The position numbers were made by a program, and so were the translations under genes. The notes beneath the pieces were generated by a model, which saw only the letters and a program-made list of their open reading frames with translations, made no database searches and was not told the DNA's origin. A stretch of 64,000 bases of DNA from the NCBI RefSeq assembly GCF_003857035.1, contig NZ_QGSY01000161.1, positions 1 to 64,000 on the forward strand, read 5' to 3'. Position 1 is the first letter of the stretch; the number at the start of each line of letters is the position of its first letter. This DNA comes from Micromonospora arida. Lineage in GTDB: Bacteria > Actinomycetota > Actinomycetes > Mycobacteriales > Micromonosporaceae. Positions 18,718 through 27,081 of the stretch are shown here, piece after piece.

Positions 18718-19635
18718 TCACCGCGCCGCGAGGTGGTGGGTGGTGCCGTCGGCGACGGCGCGAAGCTTGTCGGGGTTGGCGACGTTGTGGATGGCGGTGA
18801 TGCGACCGCCGGCGTCGATGTCGAGGGAGACGGTGGCGACCACCCGACCCCCACCGCTGAACACCAGACCCGGCCCCCCGTTGATCTCGACCAGGGCGGC
18901 ACGCATGTCGTGCGGCGCGACGCCCTGGTAGGTGACCGTGCCGATGGCCGCGAACCACGCGGCAACCGTTCCCGCACCCCTGATGGGAAGCAGGGCCTGG
19001 CGGACCTTGCCGCCACCGTCGGTCCACAACGTGACGTCCGGAGACAGCAGCTCCAGCAGGGTGTTGATGTCGCCACCGGTCGAGGCGGCGAGAAATCGCT
19101 CGGTGACCCCACGCTGCTGCGACCGGTCCGCCGTGAAACGTTGCCGCTGGCCTCGCACGTGCTCGCGAGCCCGGTGGGCGGTCTGGCGGACCGCCGCCTC
19201 GGAGCGCTCCACCGCCGCCGCGATCTCCGCGTGGCTGAAGCCGAAGACCTCCCGCAGGACGAACACGGCACGTTCGAGCGGGCTGAGCGTCTCCAGCACC
19301 ACCAGCATCGCCATCGACACCGACTCCGCCTCGGTGACGGCGTCGGCGGCGTCCCCATCGGTCAGGACGGGTTCGGGCAACCACGGCCCCGGATAGGTCT
19401 CGCGGTGGTGCCGGGCCGAGCGCAGGCGCTGCAACGCGAGGTTCGACACGATGCGGGCAAGGTACGCCCTGGGGTCGGCGACCTGGGAGCGGTCTGCCGA
19501 GGACCAGCTGATCCAGGCGTCCTGCACCGCGTCCTCGGCATCGGCCGCGCTGCCGAGGATCCGGTAGGCCACCGAGAACAGCAGGTTGCGATGACTGTGG
19601 AACACCTGCTCGTCGGCGTCCGGCCGGTGCGTCAC
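18718..19635 (-). CDS. ECF41-group RNA polymerase sigma factor with SnoaL-like C-terminal domain
   Basis: Sigma factor of 305 residues with region 2 (VAYRILGSAADAEDAVQDAW), region 4 (FVLREVFGFSHAEIAAAV) and a C-terminal SnoaL-like extension. Both ECF41 hallmarks are visible: WLPEP in the linker and DGGGK in the extension. In this group the C-terminal domain modulates the sigma factor directly instead of a separate anti-sigma factor. The GTG at 19635 overlaps the stop of the upstream flavoprotein gene (GTGA), so the two are coupled. ECF41 factors usually activate the neighbouring oxidoreductase-type gene. Confidence 0.94.
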   Translation of the reverse strand: MTHRPDADEQVFHSHRNLLFSVAYRILGSAADAEDAVQDAWISWSSADRSQVADPRAYLARIVSNLALQRLRSARHHRETYPGPWLPEPVLTDGDAADAVTEAESVSMAMLVVLETLSPLERAVFVLREVFGFSHAEIAAAVERSEAAVRQTAHRAREHVRGQRQRFTADRSQQRGVTERFLAASTGGDINTLLELLSPDVTLWTDGGGKVRQALLPIRGAGTVAAWFAAIGTVTYQGVAPHDMRAALVEINGGPGLVFSGGGRVVATVSLDIDAGGRITAIHNVANPDKLRAVADGTTHHLAAR

Positions 19636-20834
19636 CGCGCGTCCCGCAGGCGGGTGAAGCGGCCGCCGCGCGGCCAGAGCGCGCCCGAGGAGGGCAACCG
19701 CGACATGCGACGGTAGGTCGGCCAGGGCGAAGCGCTCACGGTCTCCTTGTACCAGACCGCCATCCGCCCGGTCAGACACCCGCGGCGAGGGCTGTCGTCG
19801 GGGCGGGTGAACTGCACGACCGCGTCGTTACGGCCCAGGCTCACCGGCGTGTGGTAGTAACCGAACCGGAACGGCCTGGGTTGCCTGCCCCGCAGCGCGC
19901 GGGCGATCGACACCGCCGCGTGTACACCGGTCGGCATCCCGCTCTGGCAGGTGCCGTGCAGCACCCCGTAACCCTGCCGGATCGCTGCCGCATCGCCGAT
20001 CGCGTACACGTCGGGGTGCGACACCGACCGCAACGCGGAGTCGGTGACGACGCGACCGCGTTCGTCGACGGTCAACCCGGCGGCGGCGGCCAGCGGCGCC
20101 ACCCGGGTACCACCCGTCCAGAGGACGACGTCGGCCGCCACGGTCTCCGCACCGGCCAATTCGACCCCGTCGGGCCGGACCCTGGTGACCGCCGCTCCGG
20201 TGATCACCTGGACGCCGAGGCGGGTCAGCGCGCCCCGCAGGTACGCCCGGGCCTTCGGGTTCATGCTCGCTCCCGGGTCCTGCTGGCCCACCAGCGTGAC
20301 ACCGATCTGCGGGTGCCGTTCCGCGATCTCCGCGGCCGCCTCGACCCCGGTCAACCCGCAGCCGACCACGACGACCGTGCCGGCACCGAGCCGTGCCAGC
20401 CGGTCCGCCAGCGTGGTCGCGCCGCTCGGACCGTCCAGGGCGTACGCGTGCTCCTCGACGCCCGGGACCGCCGCCGTGTCCGTCACGCTGCCCAACGCGT
20501 AGACCAGGGTGTCGTAGCGCAGCACCCGACTGTCGTCGACACGGACGGTCTTCGCGTGGGCGTCCACCGCCGTCACCCAGCCGCGCACGAACTGCGCACC
20601 GGTTCCCGCCAGCAGCTCAGGGATGTCCAGCTCGGCGAGCCGCTGACCGGTCGCCGTCATGTGCAGCCGGAGACGCTCGGTGAACCGCTCCTGCGCGTTG
20701 ACCACCGTCACCTGCACGTCGGCCCGCCTGGTCCGGGCCGCCAGTTGGGTCGCCGCGGCCATGCCCGCGTAGCCCGCGCCGAGGATCAGTACGCGGTGTG
20801 TGCCCGCCGGGACCTGTCGATGCGCTGTGCTCAT
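19632..20834 (-). CDS. NAD(P)/FAD-dependent oxidoreductase (NDH-2-like), ECF41 partner
   Basis: Flavoprotein of 400 residues with two dinucleotide folds: LILGAGYAGMAAA for FAD near the N-terminus and VVVVGCGLTGVEAAAE for NAD(P)H in the middle, plus the late FAD motif VYAIGDAAA. This is the type II NADH dehydrogenase / COG1252 arrangement. The ATG at 20834 has GAGGCGGA upstream. It lies directly before the ECF41 sigma gene and is its likely target; the physiological acceptor is unknown. Confidence 0.92.
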   Translation of the reverse strand: MSTAHRQVPAGTHRVLILGAGYAGMAAATQLAARTRRADVQVTVVNAQERFTERLRLHMTATGQRLAELDIPELLAGTGAQFVRGWVTAVDAHAKTVRVDDSRVLRYDTLVYALGSVTDTAAVPGVEEHAYALDGPSGATTLADRLARLGAGTVVVVGCGLTGVEAAAEIAERHPQIGVTLVGQQDPGASMNPKARAYLRGALTRLGVQVITGAAVTRVRPDGVELAGAETVAADVVLWTGGTRVAPLAAAAGLTVDERGRVVTDSALRSVSHPDVYAIGDAAAIRQGYGVLHGTCQSGMPTGVHAAVSIARALRGRQPRPFRFGYYHTPVSLGRNDAVVQFTRPDDSPRRGCLTGRMAVWYKETVSASPWPTYRRMSRLPSSGALWPRGGRFTRLRDAR

Positions 20835-20959
20835 TGTTCCGCCTCTCTGATCGGACTGACGACCACGAGATGCGTGGCGCTCGTCGGTTCGTGACATGGC
20901 AGCGATGTGACGCCCGCCACGGCCGGCGCAGGAGGGGCGCGTTCACTACCCTTGGCGCG

Positions 20960-22231
20960 ATGAGCCGATCCGTCGCCGCTGGTCGGGCTCCGCTCTGGCG
21001 GGACCGGACCTTCGGCACGTACTGGGTCGCCCAGTCGCTCTCCGCGGCCGGCGACTCGTTCGCCTACCTGGCGGTGCCGCTGCTGGTGCTCCAGGCGACC
21101 GGGTCGGTGGCGCAGATGGGCCTGCTCACCGCCGTCGCGGGCGCGGCGTCCGTCGTCGCCGGGATCTTCGGTGGGGTGCTGGTCGACCGGTACGACCGGC
21201 GCACCCTGATGATCGTGGCGGACCTGACCCGGCTGGTGCTCTACGCCCTGGTGCCACTGGCGTGGCTCGCGGGCCCGCAGGTCTGGCTGCTCTTCGTCGT
21301 GCTGCCCATCTGCGAGGCGGCCGGCATGCTGTTCCAGGTCGCCGCGGTGACCGCGGTCCGCAACCTCGTCGACTCCGACCGGATCACCGAGGCCAACGGC
21401 CGGTTGCAGGCGACGTACGCGTCGGCGGCCGTCCTAGGGCCGCTGCTCGCCGGTGTGGTGGCGGCCCGCTTCGGCCCGGCCACCGCCATCGCCGTCAACG
21501 CGGCGAGCTTCGCGCTCTCGGCGGCCGGCCTGTGGCTGATCCGACTGCGCCCCGTCCAGGTGGACGAGGGGGTGGCCCGGCAACGCCCGCTGGCCGAGTT
21601 CCTGGCCGGGGCGCGGTTCCTGTGGCGACAGCCCGTCCTGCGCGCGCTGACCGTCCTGTTGTCGGTCTTCATCTTCCTCACCTACGGCTTCGTCGACGTG
21701 CTGATCTATCACGTCACGCACGACCTCGGCGGCTCGGAGGGCACCGTCGGCACGGTGCTCGGCCTGGCGGCGCTGGGCACGGTCGCCGGCGCGCTGCTGG
21801 TGGCGCCGCTGCGCCGCCGTCGCGGCTTCGGCGCCACCTGGATCGGCGCGCACGCGATCTGCGGTTTCGCCGTGGCGGGGGTCGGCCTCGCCACCACCGT
21901 GCCCGCGGTCACCACGCTGACCGCGGTGTACCTGTGCTGTCTCAGCGTCGGCGGGATCTGTTCGATGTCCCTGCGGCAGGAGATCACCCCCGATCACCTG
22001 CTGGGCCGGGTCACGTCGGCGTTCTGGAGCACGCACTACGCCCTCGGTCCGGCCGGGGCTGTCGTGCTGACCTGGGCCGCCGGCCGCTACGGTGCGCCGG
22101 CGGTCACACTCACGGCCGGCGCGGGGTGCCTGCTGGTCGCGGTCGGCGCCCTCTTCACCCCGATCCGCCGTGCCGGCGCGGAGCCGGCCGCCGGCCAGCC
22201 CAAACTGCGCCCGGCCCCGGCCGGCGGCTGA
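20960..22231 (+). CDS. MFS transporter (EntS/MFS_3-like)
   Basis: Polytopic carrier of 423 residues with about twelve hydrophobic helices. The opening FGTYWVAQSLSAAGDSFAYL, the DRYDRRTLMI loop after helix 2 and RQEITPDHLLGRVTSAF in the second half are typical of the enterobactin-exporter/macrolide-efflux MFS branch. No clear ribosome site precedes the ATG at 20960. A role in drug or siderophore efflux is possible but not shown; it is not beside the des genes. Confidence 0.9.
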   Translation: MSRSVAAGRAPLWRDRTFGTYWVAQSLSAAGDSFAYLAVPLLVLQATGSVAQMGLLTAVAGAASVVAGIFGGVLVDRYDRRTLMIVADLTRLVLYALVPLAWLAGPQVWLLFVVLPICEAAGMLFQVAAVTAVRNLVDSDRITEANGRLQATYASAAVLGPLLAGVVAARFGPATAIAVNAASFALSAAGLWLIRLRPVQVDEGVARQRPLAEFLAGARFLWRQPVLRALTVLLSVFIFLTYGFVDVLIYHVTHDLGGSEGTVGTVLGLAALGTVAGALLVAPLRRRRGFGATWIGAHAICGFAVAGVGLATTVPAVTTLTAVYLCCLSVGGICSMSLRQEITPDHLLGRVTSAFWSTHYALGPAGAVVLTWAAGRYGAPAVTLTAGAGCLLVAVGALFTPIRRAGAEPAAGQPKLRPAPAGG

Positions 22232-22238
22232 GTCCTCC

Positions 22239-22317
22239 CGGTCGATCATGGACTTATGGTGGGCGCGTTGTGAGCGCCTGCCCCTTTTGCACACCACCAC
22301 AAGTCCATGATCGACCG
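22239..22317. repeat. Long imperfect inverted repeat, dispersed palindrome or terminator
   Basis: Two 24-base arms (22239-22262 and 22294-22317) are complementary except for one position that can still form G-U in RNA; the loop is 31 bases. It fills the gap between convergent MFS and GNAT genes. The centre GATCATGGACTT and the position resemble short palindromic elements that I recall as common between actinomycete genes; that is from memory. Confidence 0.75.
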
Positions 22318-22346
22318 GAGGCCGGCGCGGGCCGGCGTGGGCGCGG

Positions 22347-22832
22347 TCAGAACTCCTGGTACATCACGTGCAGGCCGACCCGGCCGAGGGTGGGGTGACG
22401 GAACGCGCCTGGCACGGTCCCGACCACCTCGAAGCCCTCCCGCCGATACAGCCGCACCGCCGAACTGTTGCTCTCCGCCACGGCGTTGAACTGCATGCCG
22501 GCGTACCCCTGCCGGCGGGCCCAGGTGAGGGCGTCGCGGCACAGCGCGGTGCCCACGCCCCGGCCCCGCGCGTCGGCGGCGACCATGAAGCTCGCGGTGG
22601 ACACGTGCGCGCCCGGCCCGGGCCGGTTGGTGCCCATCTTCGCGGTGCCCAGCACCCGTTCGCCGTCGACCGCCACGACGGTCCGCCCCGGCGCCGCCTC
22701 GACCCACATGCCGTACGACTCCTCGGCGGTCATCGCGGGGTCGTAGGGGAACGTCTCCTGGGCCCGGATCACCTCCTCGATGATCGGCCACACCTGCGAC
22801 CAGTCCCGGTCGACGAACTCCCGAATCAGCAC
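22347..22832 (-). CDS. GNAT-family N-acetyltransferase
   Basis: Acetyltransferase of 161 residues with the acetyl-CoA loop ARGRGVGTALC (motif A) and the NAVAESNSSAVRLYRREGF motif B region. It resembles PhoR/PAT-type acetyltransferases acting on amino acids or phosphinothricin-like substrates, but the substrate cannot be told. The GTG start at 22832 has no clear ribosome site, so a leaderless message is possible. Confidence 0.88.
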   Translation of the reverse strand: MLIREFVDRDWSQVWPIIEEVIRAQETFPYDPAMTAEESYGMWVEAAPGRTVVAVDGERVLGTAKMGTNRPGPGAHVSTASFMVAADARGRGVGTALCRDALTWARRQGYAGMQFNAVAESNSSAVRLYRREGFEVVGTVPGAFRHPTLGRVGLHVMYQEF

Positions 22833-22965
22833 CCGGGGAGGTTAGGCCCGGGCAGGAGCCCCGGACAATCCGTTATCCGTGGGTGCATCTGCGCGGCCTA
22901 CCCGGTGCGAAGCATGGATCGTGACGAGACGTCACGGATCCGTCGCTTCGACGAAAGGCCCGCTG

Positions 22966-23628
22966 ATGAAGATCGCACGACTCGCCGCCAGGATGGCGGT
23001 GGGCGCCATGGCCACCGCGCTGGCCACCACGGCCATCGCTGTGCCGGCCGCTCAGGCGACCGGCAAGGCCAAGCCGCTCGGCACGAACTCACTCGCCGCG
23101 GTGCTCACGAAGGACACCAGCGGTTTCGACCGCAACTCGCGGGACTTCGACGTGCTGACGGCGGCTGTGCTGGCCGTGTTGGAGGCCAAGCCGAACTCTC
23201 CGGTCAAGGTGCTCACCGATGGCACCGTGGCGCTGACCGCGTTCATCCCCACCGACGCTGCCTTCCAGCAGTTGGTCCGCGAGATCACGCAGGCCCGGAA
23301 GCTGCCGAGTGAGAGTGCCGCTTTCACCGCCGTAGCCGGGCTGGGCATCGACACCGTCGAGTCGGTGCTGCTCTACCACGTGGTCCCGGGGGCAACCATC
23401 GACCGCAAGACGGCGGTCCGGGCCGACGGCACGGACCTGACCACCGCGCTCGGCTCGACCGTCGAGGTCGACGTGCGCACCTACCTGTACTTCTTCCGGC
23501 AGGTGCGACTGGTCGACGCCGACACCGACGACCGTGACGCGCGGGTCGTCTCCTACGACGTCAACAAGGGCAACCGGCAGATCGCGCACGCCGTGGACCG
23601 GGTGCTGCGCCCGATCGACCTGCCCTGA
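22966..23628 (+). CDS. Secreted fasciclin (FAS1) domain protein
   Basis: Secreted protein of 220 residues with a Sec signal peptide (hydrophobic AVGAMATALATTAIAVPAAQA, likely cleaved near residue 32) and one FAS1 domain. The H1-like stretch VALTAFIPTDAAFQQL and the H2-like stretch VLLYHVVPGATI are visible. FAS1 domains mediate adhesion or ligand binding. The ATG has GAAAGG upstream. It stands alone with a terminator behind it. Confidence 0.9.
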   Translation: MKIARLAARMAVGAMATALATTAIAVPAAQATGKAKPLGTNSLAAVLTKDTSGFDRNSRDFDVLTAAVLAVLEAKPNSPVKVLTDGTVALTAFIPTDAAFQQLVREITQARKLPSESAAFTAVAGLGIDTVESVLLYHVVPGATIDRKTAVRADGTDLTTALGSTVEVDVRTYLYFFRQVRLVDADTDDRDARVVSYDVNKGNRQIAHAVDRVLRPIDLP

Positions 23629-23634
23629 CCGAGG

Positions 23635-23671
23635 GCGGGTGGCGTCCGACCACGCGTCGGACGCCACCCGC
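23635..23671. terminator. Bidirectional terminator hairpin
   Basis: Perfect 16-base arms (23635-23650, 23656-23671) around a five-base loop, between the convergent fasciclin and kinase-fold genes. Confidence 0.85.
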
Positions 23672-23680
23672 GCCGGGCGG

Positions 23681-24700
23681 TCAGCCCGAGGCGAGCGCGG
23701 CCAGTTCCTCGTCGAGCAGGGCCGTCAGCCCGGCCTGCCGTCCGGGATGGCTGTGCGCGGTCATCCCACGGCTGGGCATCTCCACAATCATCAGCAGGTA
23801 CAGGTGCAACCGGTAGAGACCGAGCCGGCGGCGTGCCGAAGCGTCCAGCACCAGCGGTTCGGCTGCGCTGGCCTGGTAGCCGCGCAGCAGAGGGTGCTCC
23901 GGCTCGTCCTCGACGCGCCGGAAGAGCAGCGGCGACACCAGGTCCAGCAGTGGGTCGCCGTAGAGGAACCGCTCGCCGTCCACCAGGCCGCGCAGCCGCA
24001 ACCGGCCGTCCCCGTCGGGCGCCACCAGCACGTTGCCGTCCCAGCAGTCGAAGTGCAGCAGCGCGGGCCGGCGCACCTCGTCGAGCACGTCGCCGTGCCG
24101 CCCCACCAGCGCGTGCAGCTGCTCCGGGGTCACCGGCAGTGGGACGTCCCAGTCGACCGCGTCGGCCAGGAGCGCGTCGAGCATCGCCGTGAACGCCGCC
24201 CGCCAGGTCGGTGCGCCGGCCCGGTCGTCGTCGTACCCGAACCGCTCACCGGTCACCCGGTGCAACGCGGCGAGAGCCACCCCGAGGTCGTAGCGCGCCG
24301 GGCCGTCGTCGACCACGACACCGGCCTCGGCCAGGTCGGCCAGCGACCGGCCGGGCAGCAGCGCGGTGACCAACCACTCGCCGTACGCCGGGTCGGCGCC
24401 GCGCCAGAGCACCGGGGGGACGGGCACCTGCGGCGCCCGCTGCGCGACGAGCCGAAAGTACCGCTCCTCGGCAGCGCAGAGCCCGCGCTCGTAGCGCAGC
24501 AGCGGCGTTCCGGCCGGCGGAGCCAACTTCAGCACCACCCGACGGTCGTCGTCGAGCAGCGCCCACCAGACCGTCGCGTAGCCGCCGCCGGCCAGCGGGC
24601 CGGCGTGCTTGACCCGGGTGTGTGGCCCGAACGACGCACCGACCAGGTACGCCACATCGGCGCGCGTGAGGGGCCGCTGAGTCGGGCTGGCACCGGTCAT
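23681..24700 (-). CDS. Aminoglycoside-phosphotransferase-fold kinase of the catabolic cluster
   Basis: Kinase-like protein of 339 residues. The catalytic loop HFDCWDGNVLV gives the HxDxxxxN signature and VDGERFLYGDP the metal-binding Asp region; VVLKLAPP holds the likely ATP Lys. The ATG overlaps the LacI stop (ATGA), so the two genes are coupled. In this context it more likely phosphorylates a sugar-like substrate than an antibiotic, but the substrate is unknown. Confidence 0.87.
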   Translation of the reverse strand: MTGASPTQRPLTRADVAYLVGASFGPHTRVKHAGPLAGGGYATVWWALLDDDRRVVLKLAPPAGTPLLRYERGLCAAEERYFRLVAQRAPQVPVPPVLWRGADPAYGEWLVTALLPGRSLADLAEAGVVVDDGPARYDLGVALAALHRVTGERFGYDDDRAGAPTWRAAFTAMLDALLADAVDWDVPLPVTPEQLHALVGRHGDVLDEVRRPALLHFDCWDGNVLVAPDGDGRLRLRGLVDGERFLYGDPLLDLVSPLLFRRVEDEPEHPLLRGYQASAAEPLVLDASARRRLGLYRLHLYLLMIVEMPSRGMTAHSHPGRQAGLTALLDEELAALASG

Positions 24701-25770
24701 GACGTGCTGTCACCTCGTCGTGCACGTGGCGCGGAACCTGCCGTGGCGCGGGTGGACGGTGGGACGAAACCGGCGGTGTCGCGGCGGACCAGCTCGGCGG
24801 GGAGCACCTCGACCCGGGGCGTCGGGGCCCCGACGCCGAGCACCAGGGACATCGCCCGCACACCCATGTCGACGAGGGGCAGCCGCACGGTGGTCAGCGC
24901 CGGGGTCACGTCCCGGGCGATCGGCATGTCGTCGAAACCCAGCACCGAGATCTGCTGCGGCACGGCCAACCCACGCGCGCGCAGGGTGGCGAGCGCGCCG
25001 ATGGCCATCGAGTCGTTGAGCGCCACGATCGCGGTCAGCTCCGGGTCGGCGTCGAGCAGTCGGGCGGTGGCCTCGGCGCCACCGTCGCGGTCGAACTCCG
25101 CGTACCGGATGCGCCGTTCGGGCAGCTCGCGGCCCTGCTCGCTGAGGGCCTGCCGGAGCCCGGCGAGCCGGTCGGTGGTGGTGGTCAGGATGCGCGGGCC
25201 GGCGACCACGCCGATCGCGCGGTGCCCCAGACCGCACAGCTCCCGCCCGGCGAGGTAGCCGCCGGTCCGGTTGTCCGGCATCACCGCGTCGCCGGAGTGC
25301 TCGTGCCGGCCGATCACCGCCACCCGCCCGCCGGTGGCCTCGTACGCGGCGAGCTTCTCGTTGAGTTGCCGGGTGAACGCCTCGTCGTGGTAGCCCGAGC
25401 CGGCCAGGATCAGCGCCGCCACCTGGTGGCCGCGCAGCAGCTCCACGTACTCCAACTCGCGGTCCGGGTCGCGGTAGCTGTTGCAGATCATCAGCAGCCG
25501 GCCCTGGTCGGTGGCGACCCGTTGCAGCCCTCTGGTTATCTCGGCGAAGTACGGGTCGGAGACGTCGTGCACGATCACGCCGACCGCGCTGCGGTGCGAG
25601 CGGGCCAGCAGTTGGGCGTGCGCGTTCGGCACGTACTGCAACTCGGCGACGGCGGCGAGCACCCGTTCGCGCAGCTCATCGGTGACCGGCTTGCTGCTGC
25701 CGTTGATGACGCGGGAGGCGGTGGCGGGCGAGACGCCCGCACGGCGGGCCACATCGGACAGGGTCGCCAT
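24697..25770 (-). CDS. LacI-family transcriptional regulator
   Basis: Repressor of 357 residues with the N-terminal LacI HTH (TLSDVARRAGVSPATASRVI) and hinge, followed by a sugar-binding domain (VGVIVHDVSDPYFAEITRGL; VLGFDDMPIARDVTPALTTV). It diverges from the cupin gene. AAAG-centred palindromes lie upstream of the cupins (25834) and of the ABC transporter (26971, 27012), so control of the whole cluster by a pathway sugar is inferred. Confidence 0.94.
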   Translation of the reverse strand: MATLSDVARRAGVSPATASRVINGSSKPVTDELRERVLAAVAELQYVPNAHAQLLARSHRSAVGVIVHDVSDPYFAEITRGLQRVATDQGRLLMICNSYRDPDRELEYVELLRGHQVAALILAGSGYHDEAFTRQLNEKLAAYEATGGRVAVIGRHEHSGDAVMPDNRTGGYLAGRELCGLGHRAIGVVAGPRILTTTTDRLAGLRQALSEQGRELPERRIRYAEFDRDGGAEATARLLDADPELTAIVALNDSMAIGALATLRARGLAVPQQISVLGFDDMPIARDVTPALTTVRLPLVDMGVRAMSLVLGVGAPTPRVEVLPAELVRRDTAGFVPPSTRATAGSAPRARRGDSTS

Positions 25771-25833
25771 GGCCCGCCCCCTCGATCTGTTGACGGCGTT
25801 TCGTCGTGCCGGCTAGCGTCACCGTACCGCAGA

Positions 25834-25845
25834 GAAAGCCCTTTC
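25834..25845. promoter_or_regulatory. Candidate LacI operator before the cupin genes
   Basis: GAAAGCCCTTTC is a palindrome (GAAAG/CTTTC around CC) in the divergent lacI/cupin region, 18 bases before the cupin start. The GAAAG-CTTTC arms fit LacI-family sites. Confidence 0.55.
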
Positions 25846-25863
25846 CCGCAGGGAGGTCCGGCC

Positions 25864-26208
25864 GTGTCCGATCGCTTCGCGGTACTTCAACTTGACGACC
25901 TGCCCGCCCGGCGCTGCTCGTGTGGGACCACCCGCCGGGGTTTCATCGCCGAGAGCGAGGGCCAGGCCAGCGTGCATCTGCTCCAGGTGCAGGACGCGGT
26001 GACCCACCACCACCGGATCGCCACCGAGTACTACGTCGTGCTCGCCGGTGAGGGCGAGATCGAGCTGGACGGCGTCCGGCACCCGGCCCGGCCGATGTCC
26101 GCGTTCCTGATCAAGCCGGGCTGCCGGCACCGGGCGATCGGCGATCTCACCGTGCTGCTGGTGTCCCTGCCGGCGGCGGACGACGCCGACGAGTACTTCG
26201 ATGCGTGA
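25864..26208 (+). CDS. Small cupin-domain protein
   Basis: Single-cupin protein of 114 residues. Metal ligands probably come from THHHRIATEYYVVLAGEGE (HxH with the Glu) and the second motif GCRHRAIG. GCAGGGAGG precedes the GTG at 25864. It overlaps the next cupin gene by eight bases. Small cupins in sugar clusters often act as isomerases or epimerases; this one cannot be assigned further. Confidence 0.85.
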   Translation: MSDRFAVLQLDDLPARRCSCGTTRRGFIAESEGQASVHLLQVQDAVTHHHRIATEYYVVLAGEGEIELDGVRHPARPMSAFLIKPGCRHRAIGDLTVLLVSLPAADDADEYFDA

Positions 26209-26917
26209 TCGGCCGGCACCGCTGCCCGGCGGGGTCGGCGTGTCCCGGCTGCGCGTCTACGACACCGTGGCCGCGGACGGCCTGGTCGGCGGCACCCCGC
26301 ACGTGCACCTGTGCTGCACAGAGGGGTACGTGGTGACCGACGGCGAGGGCGCGGTGCAGACCCTGACCACGGCCGGCTACCGGGAGACGCCGCTGCGGCC
26401 GGGGGTGGTGGTCTGGTTCGAGCCGGGCACCGTGCACCGCCTGGTCAACACCGGCGGGCTGCGCATCGTGGTGCTGATGCAGAACAGCGGCCTGCCCGAG
26501 GCCGGCGACGCGGTGCTGACCTTCCCACCAGAGGTGCTGGCCGACCCGGCCGCGTACGACGCCGCGGCGGCGTTGCCCGACGGGGGAGCGCCGGGCGCGG
26601 ACGTGCACGCCGCGTACCGCCGTCGGGATCTGGCGGTGACCGGCTTCCAGGCGCTGCGGTCGGGCGGTCCGGCGGCGCTGGCCGCGTTCCACGCCGCCGC
26701 GATCGCCCTGCGCCAGCCGTTGCTGACGCGGTGGCGGCAGCGGTGGGAGGCCGGCGCGGGCCGCGCCGCCGCCGACACCGCCGCGCAGCTCGACGCCCTG
26801 GAGCGGGGGGATCCCGCCCATCTGGGCGACGCCGGTGTGTACGCGGTGAACGAGCCGGTCGAGCGGGGCCGGTTGGGCATGTGCGGCCTCCTCGACACCT
26901 ATCCGGCGACCGGCTGA
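26201..26917 (+). CDS. Cupin-domain protein
   Basis: Cupin of 238 residues with motif 1 around GTPHVHLCCTEGYVVTDGEG and motif 2 around FEPGTVHRLVN, followed by about 130 helical residues. The start overlaps the preceding cupin. The two-cupin pair divergent to LacI suggests that they process the imported substrate, for example as anomerase or isomerase. No specific function can be read from the sequence. Confidence 0.82.
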   Translation: MRDRPAPLPGGVGVSRLRVYDTVAADGLVGGTPHVHLCCTEGYVVTDGEGAVQTLTTAGYRETPLRPGVVVWFEPGTVHRLVNTGGLRIVVLMQNSGLPEAGDAVLTFPPEVLADPAAYDAAAALPDGGAPGADVHAAYRRRDLAVTGFQALRSGGPAALAAFHAAAIALRQPLLTRWRQRWEAGAGRAAADTAAQLDALERGDPAHLGDAGVYAVNEPVERGRLGMCGLLDTYPATG

Positions 26918-26970
26918 CCGTCCCTTCGGGACAGTTGGCGGACTGCCAGGCATCGGCGGAAACAGATCGA

Positions 26971-26984
26971 GGAAAGGCCTTGCC
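26971..26984. promoter_or_regulatory. Candidate LacI operator 1 before the ABC transporter
   Basis: GGAAAGGCCTTGCC is a near-palindrome and shares the GGAAAG...TTGCC frame with the site at 27012, exactly 41 bases downstream (about four helical turns). Confidence 0.5.
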
Positions 26985-27011
26985 CGGCGTGAGGGGGCCG
27001 CCTACGCTCCA

Positions 27012-27025
27012 GGAAAGCGTTTGCC
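27012..27025. promoter_or_regulatory. Candidate LacI operator 2 before the ABC transporter
   Basis: GGAAAGCGTTTGCC has the central CG and AAAG arms typical of LacI-family operators. It lies 57 bases before the permease start. Confidence 0.55.
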
Positions 27026-27081
27026 TGATCCGCCGAATGCCCGGTCCATGGGTGCCGTGCCGGGCCCCGAGGAGGTTCCGC

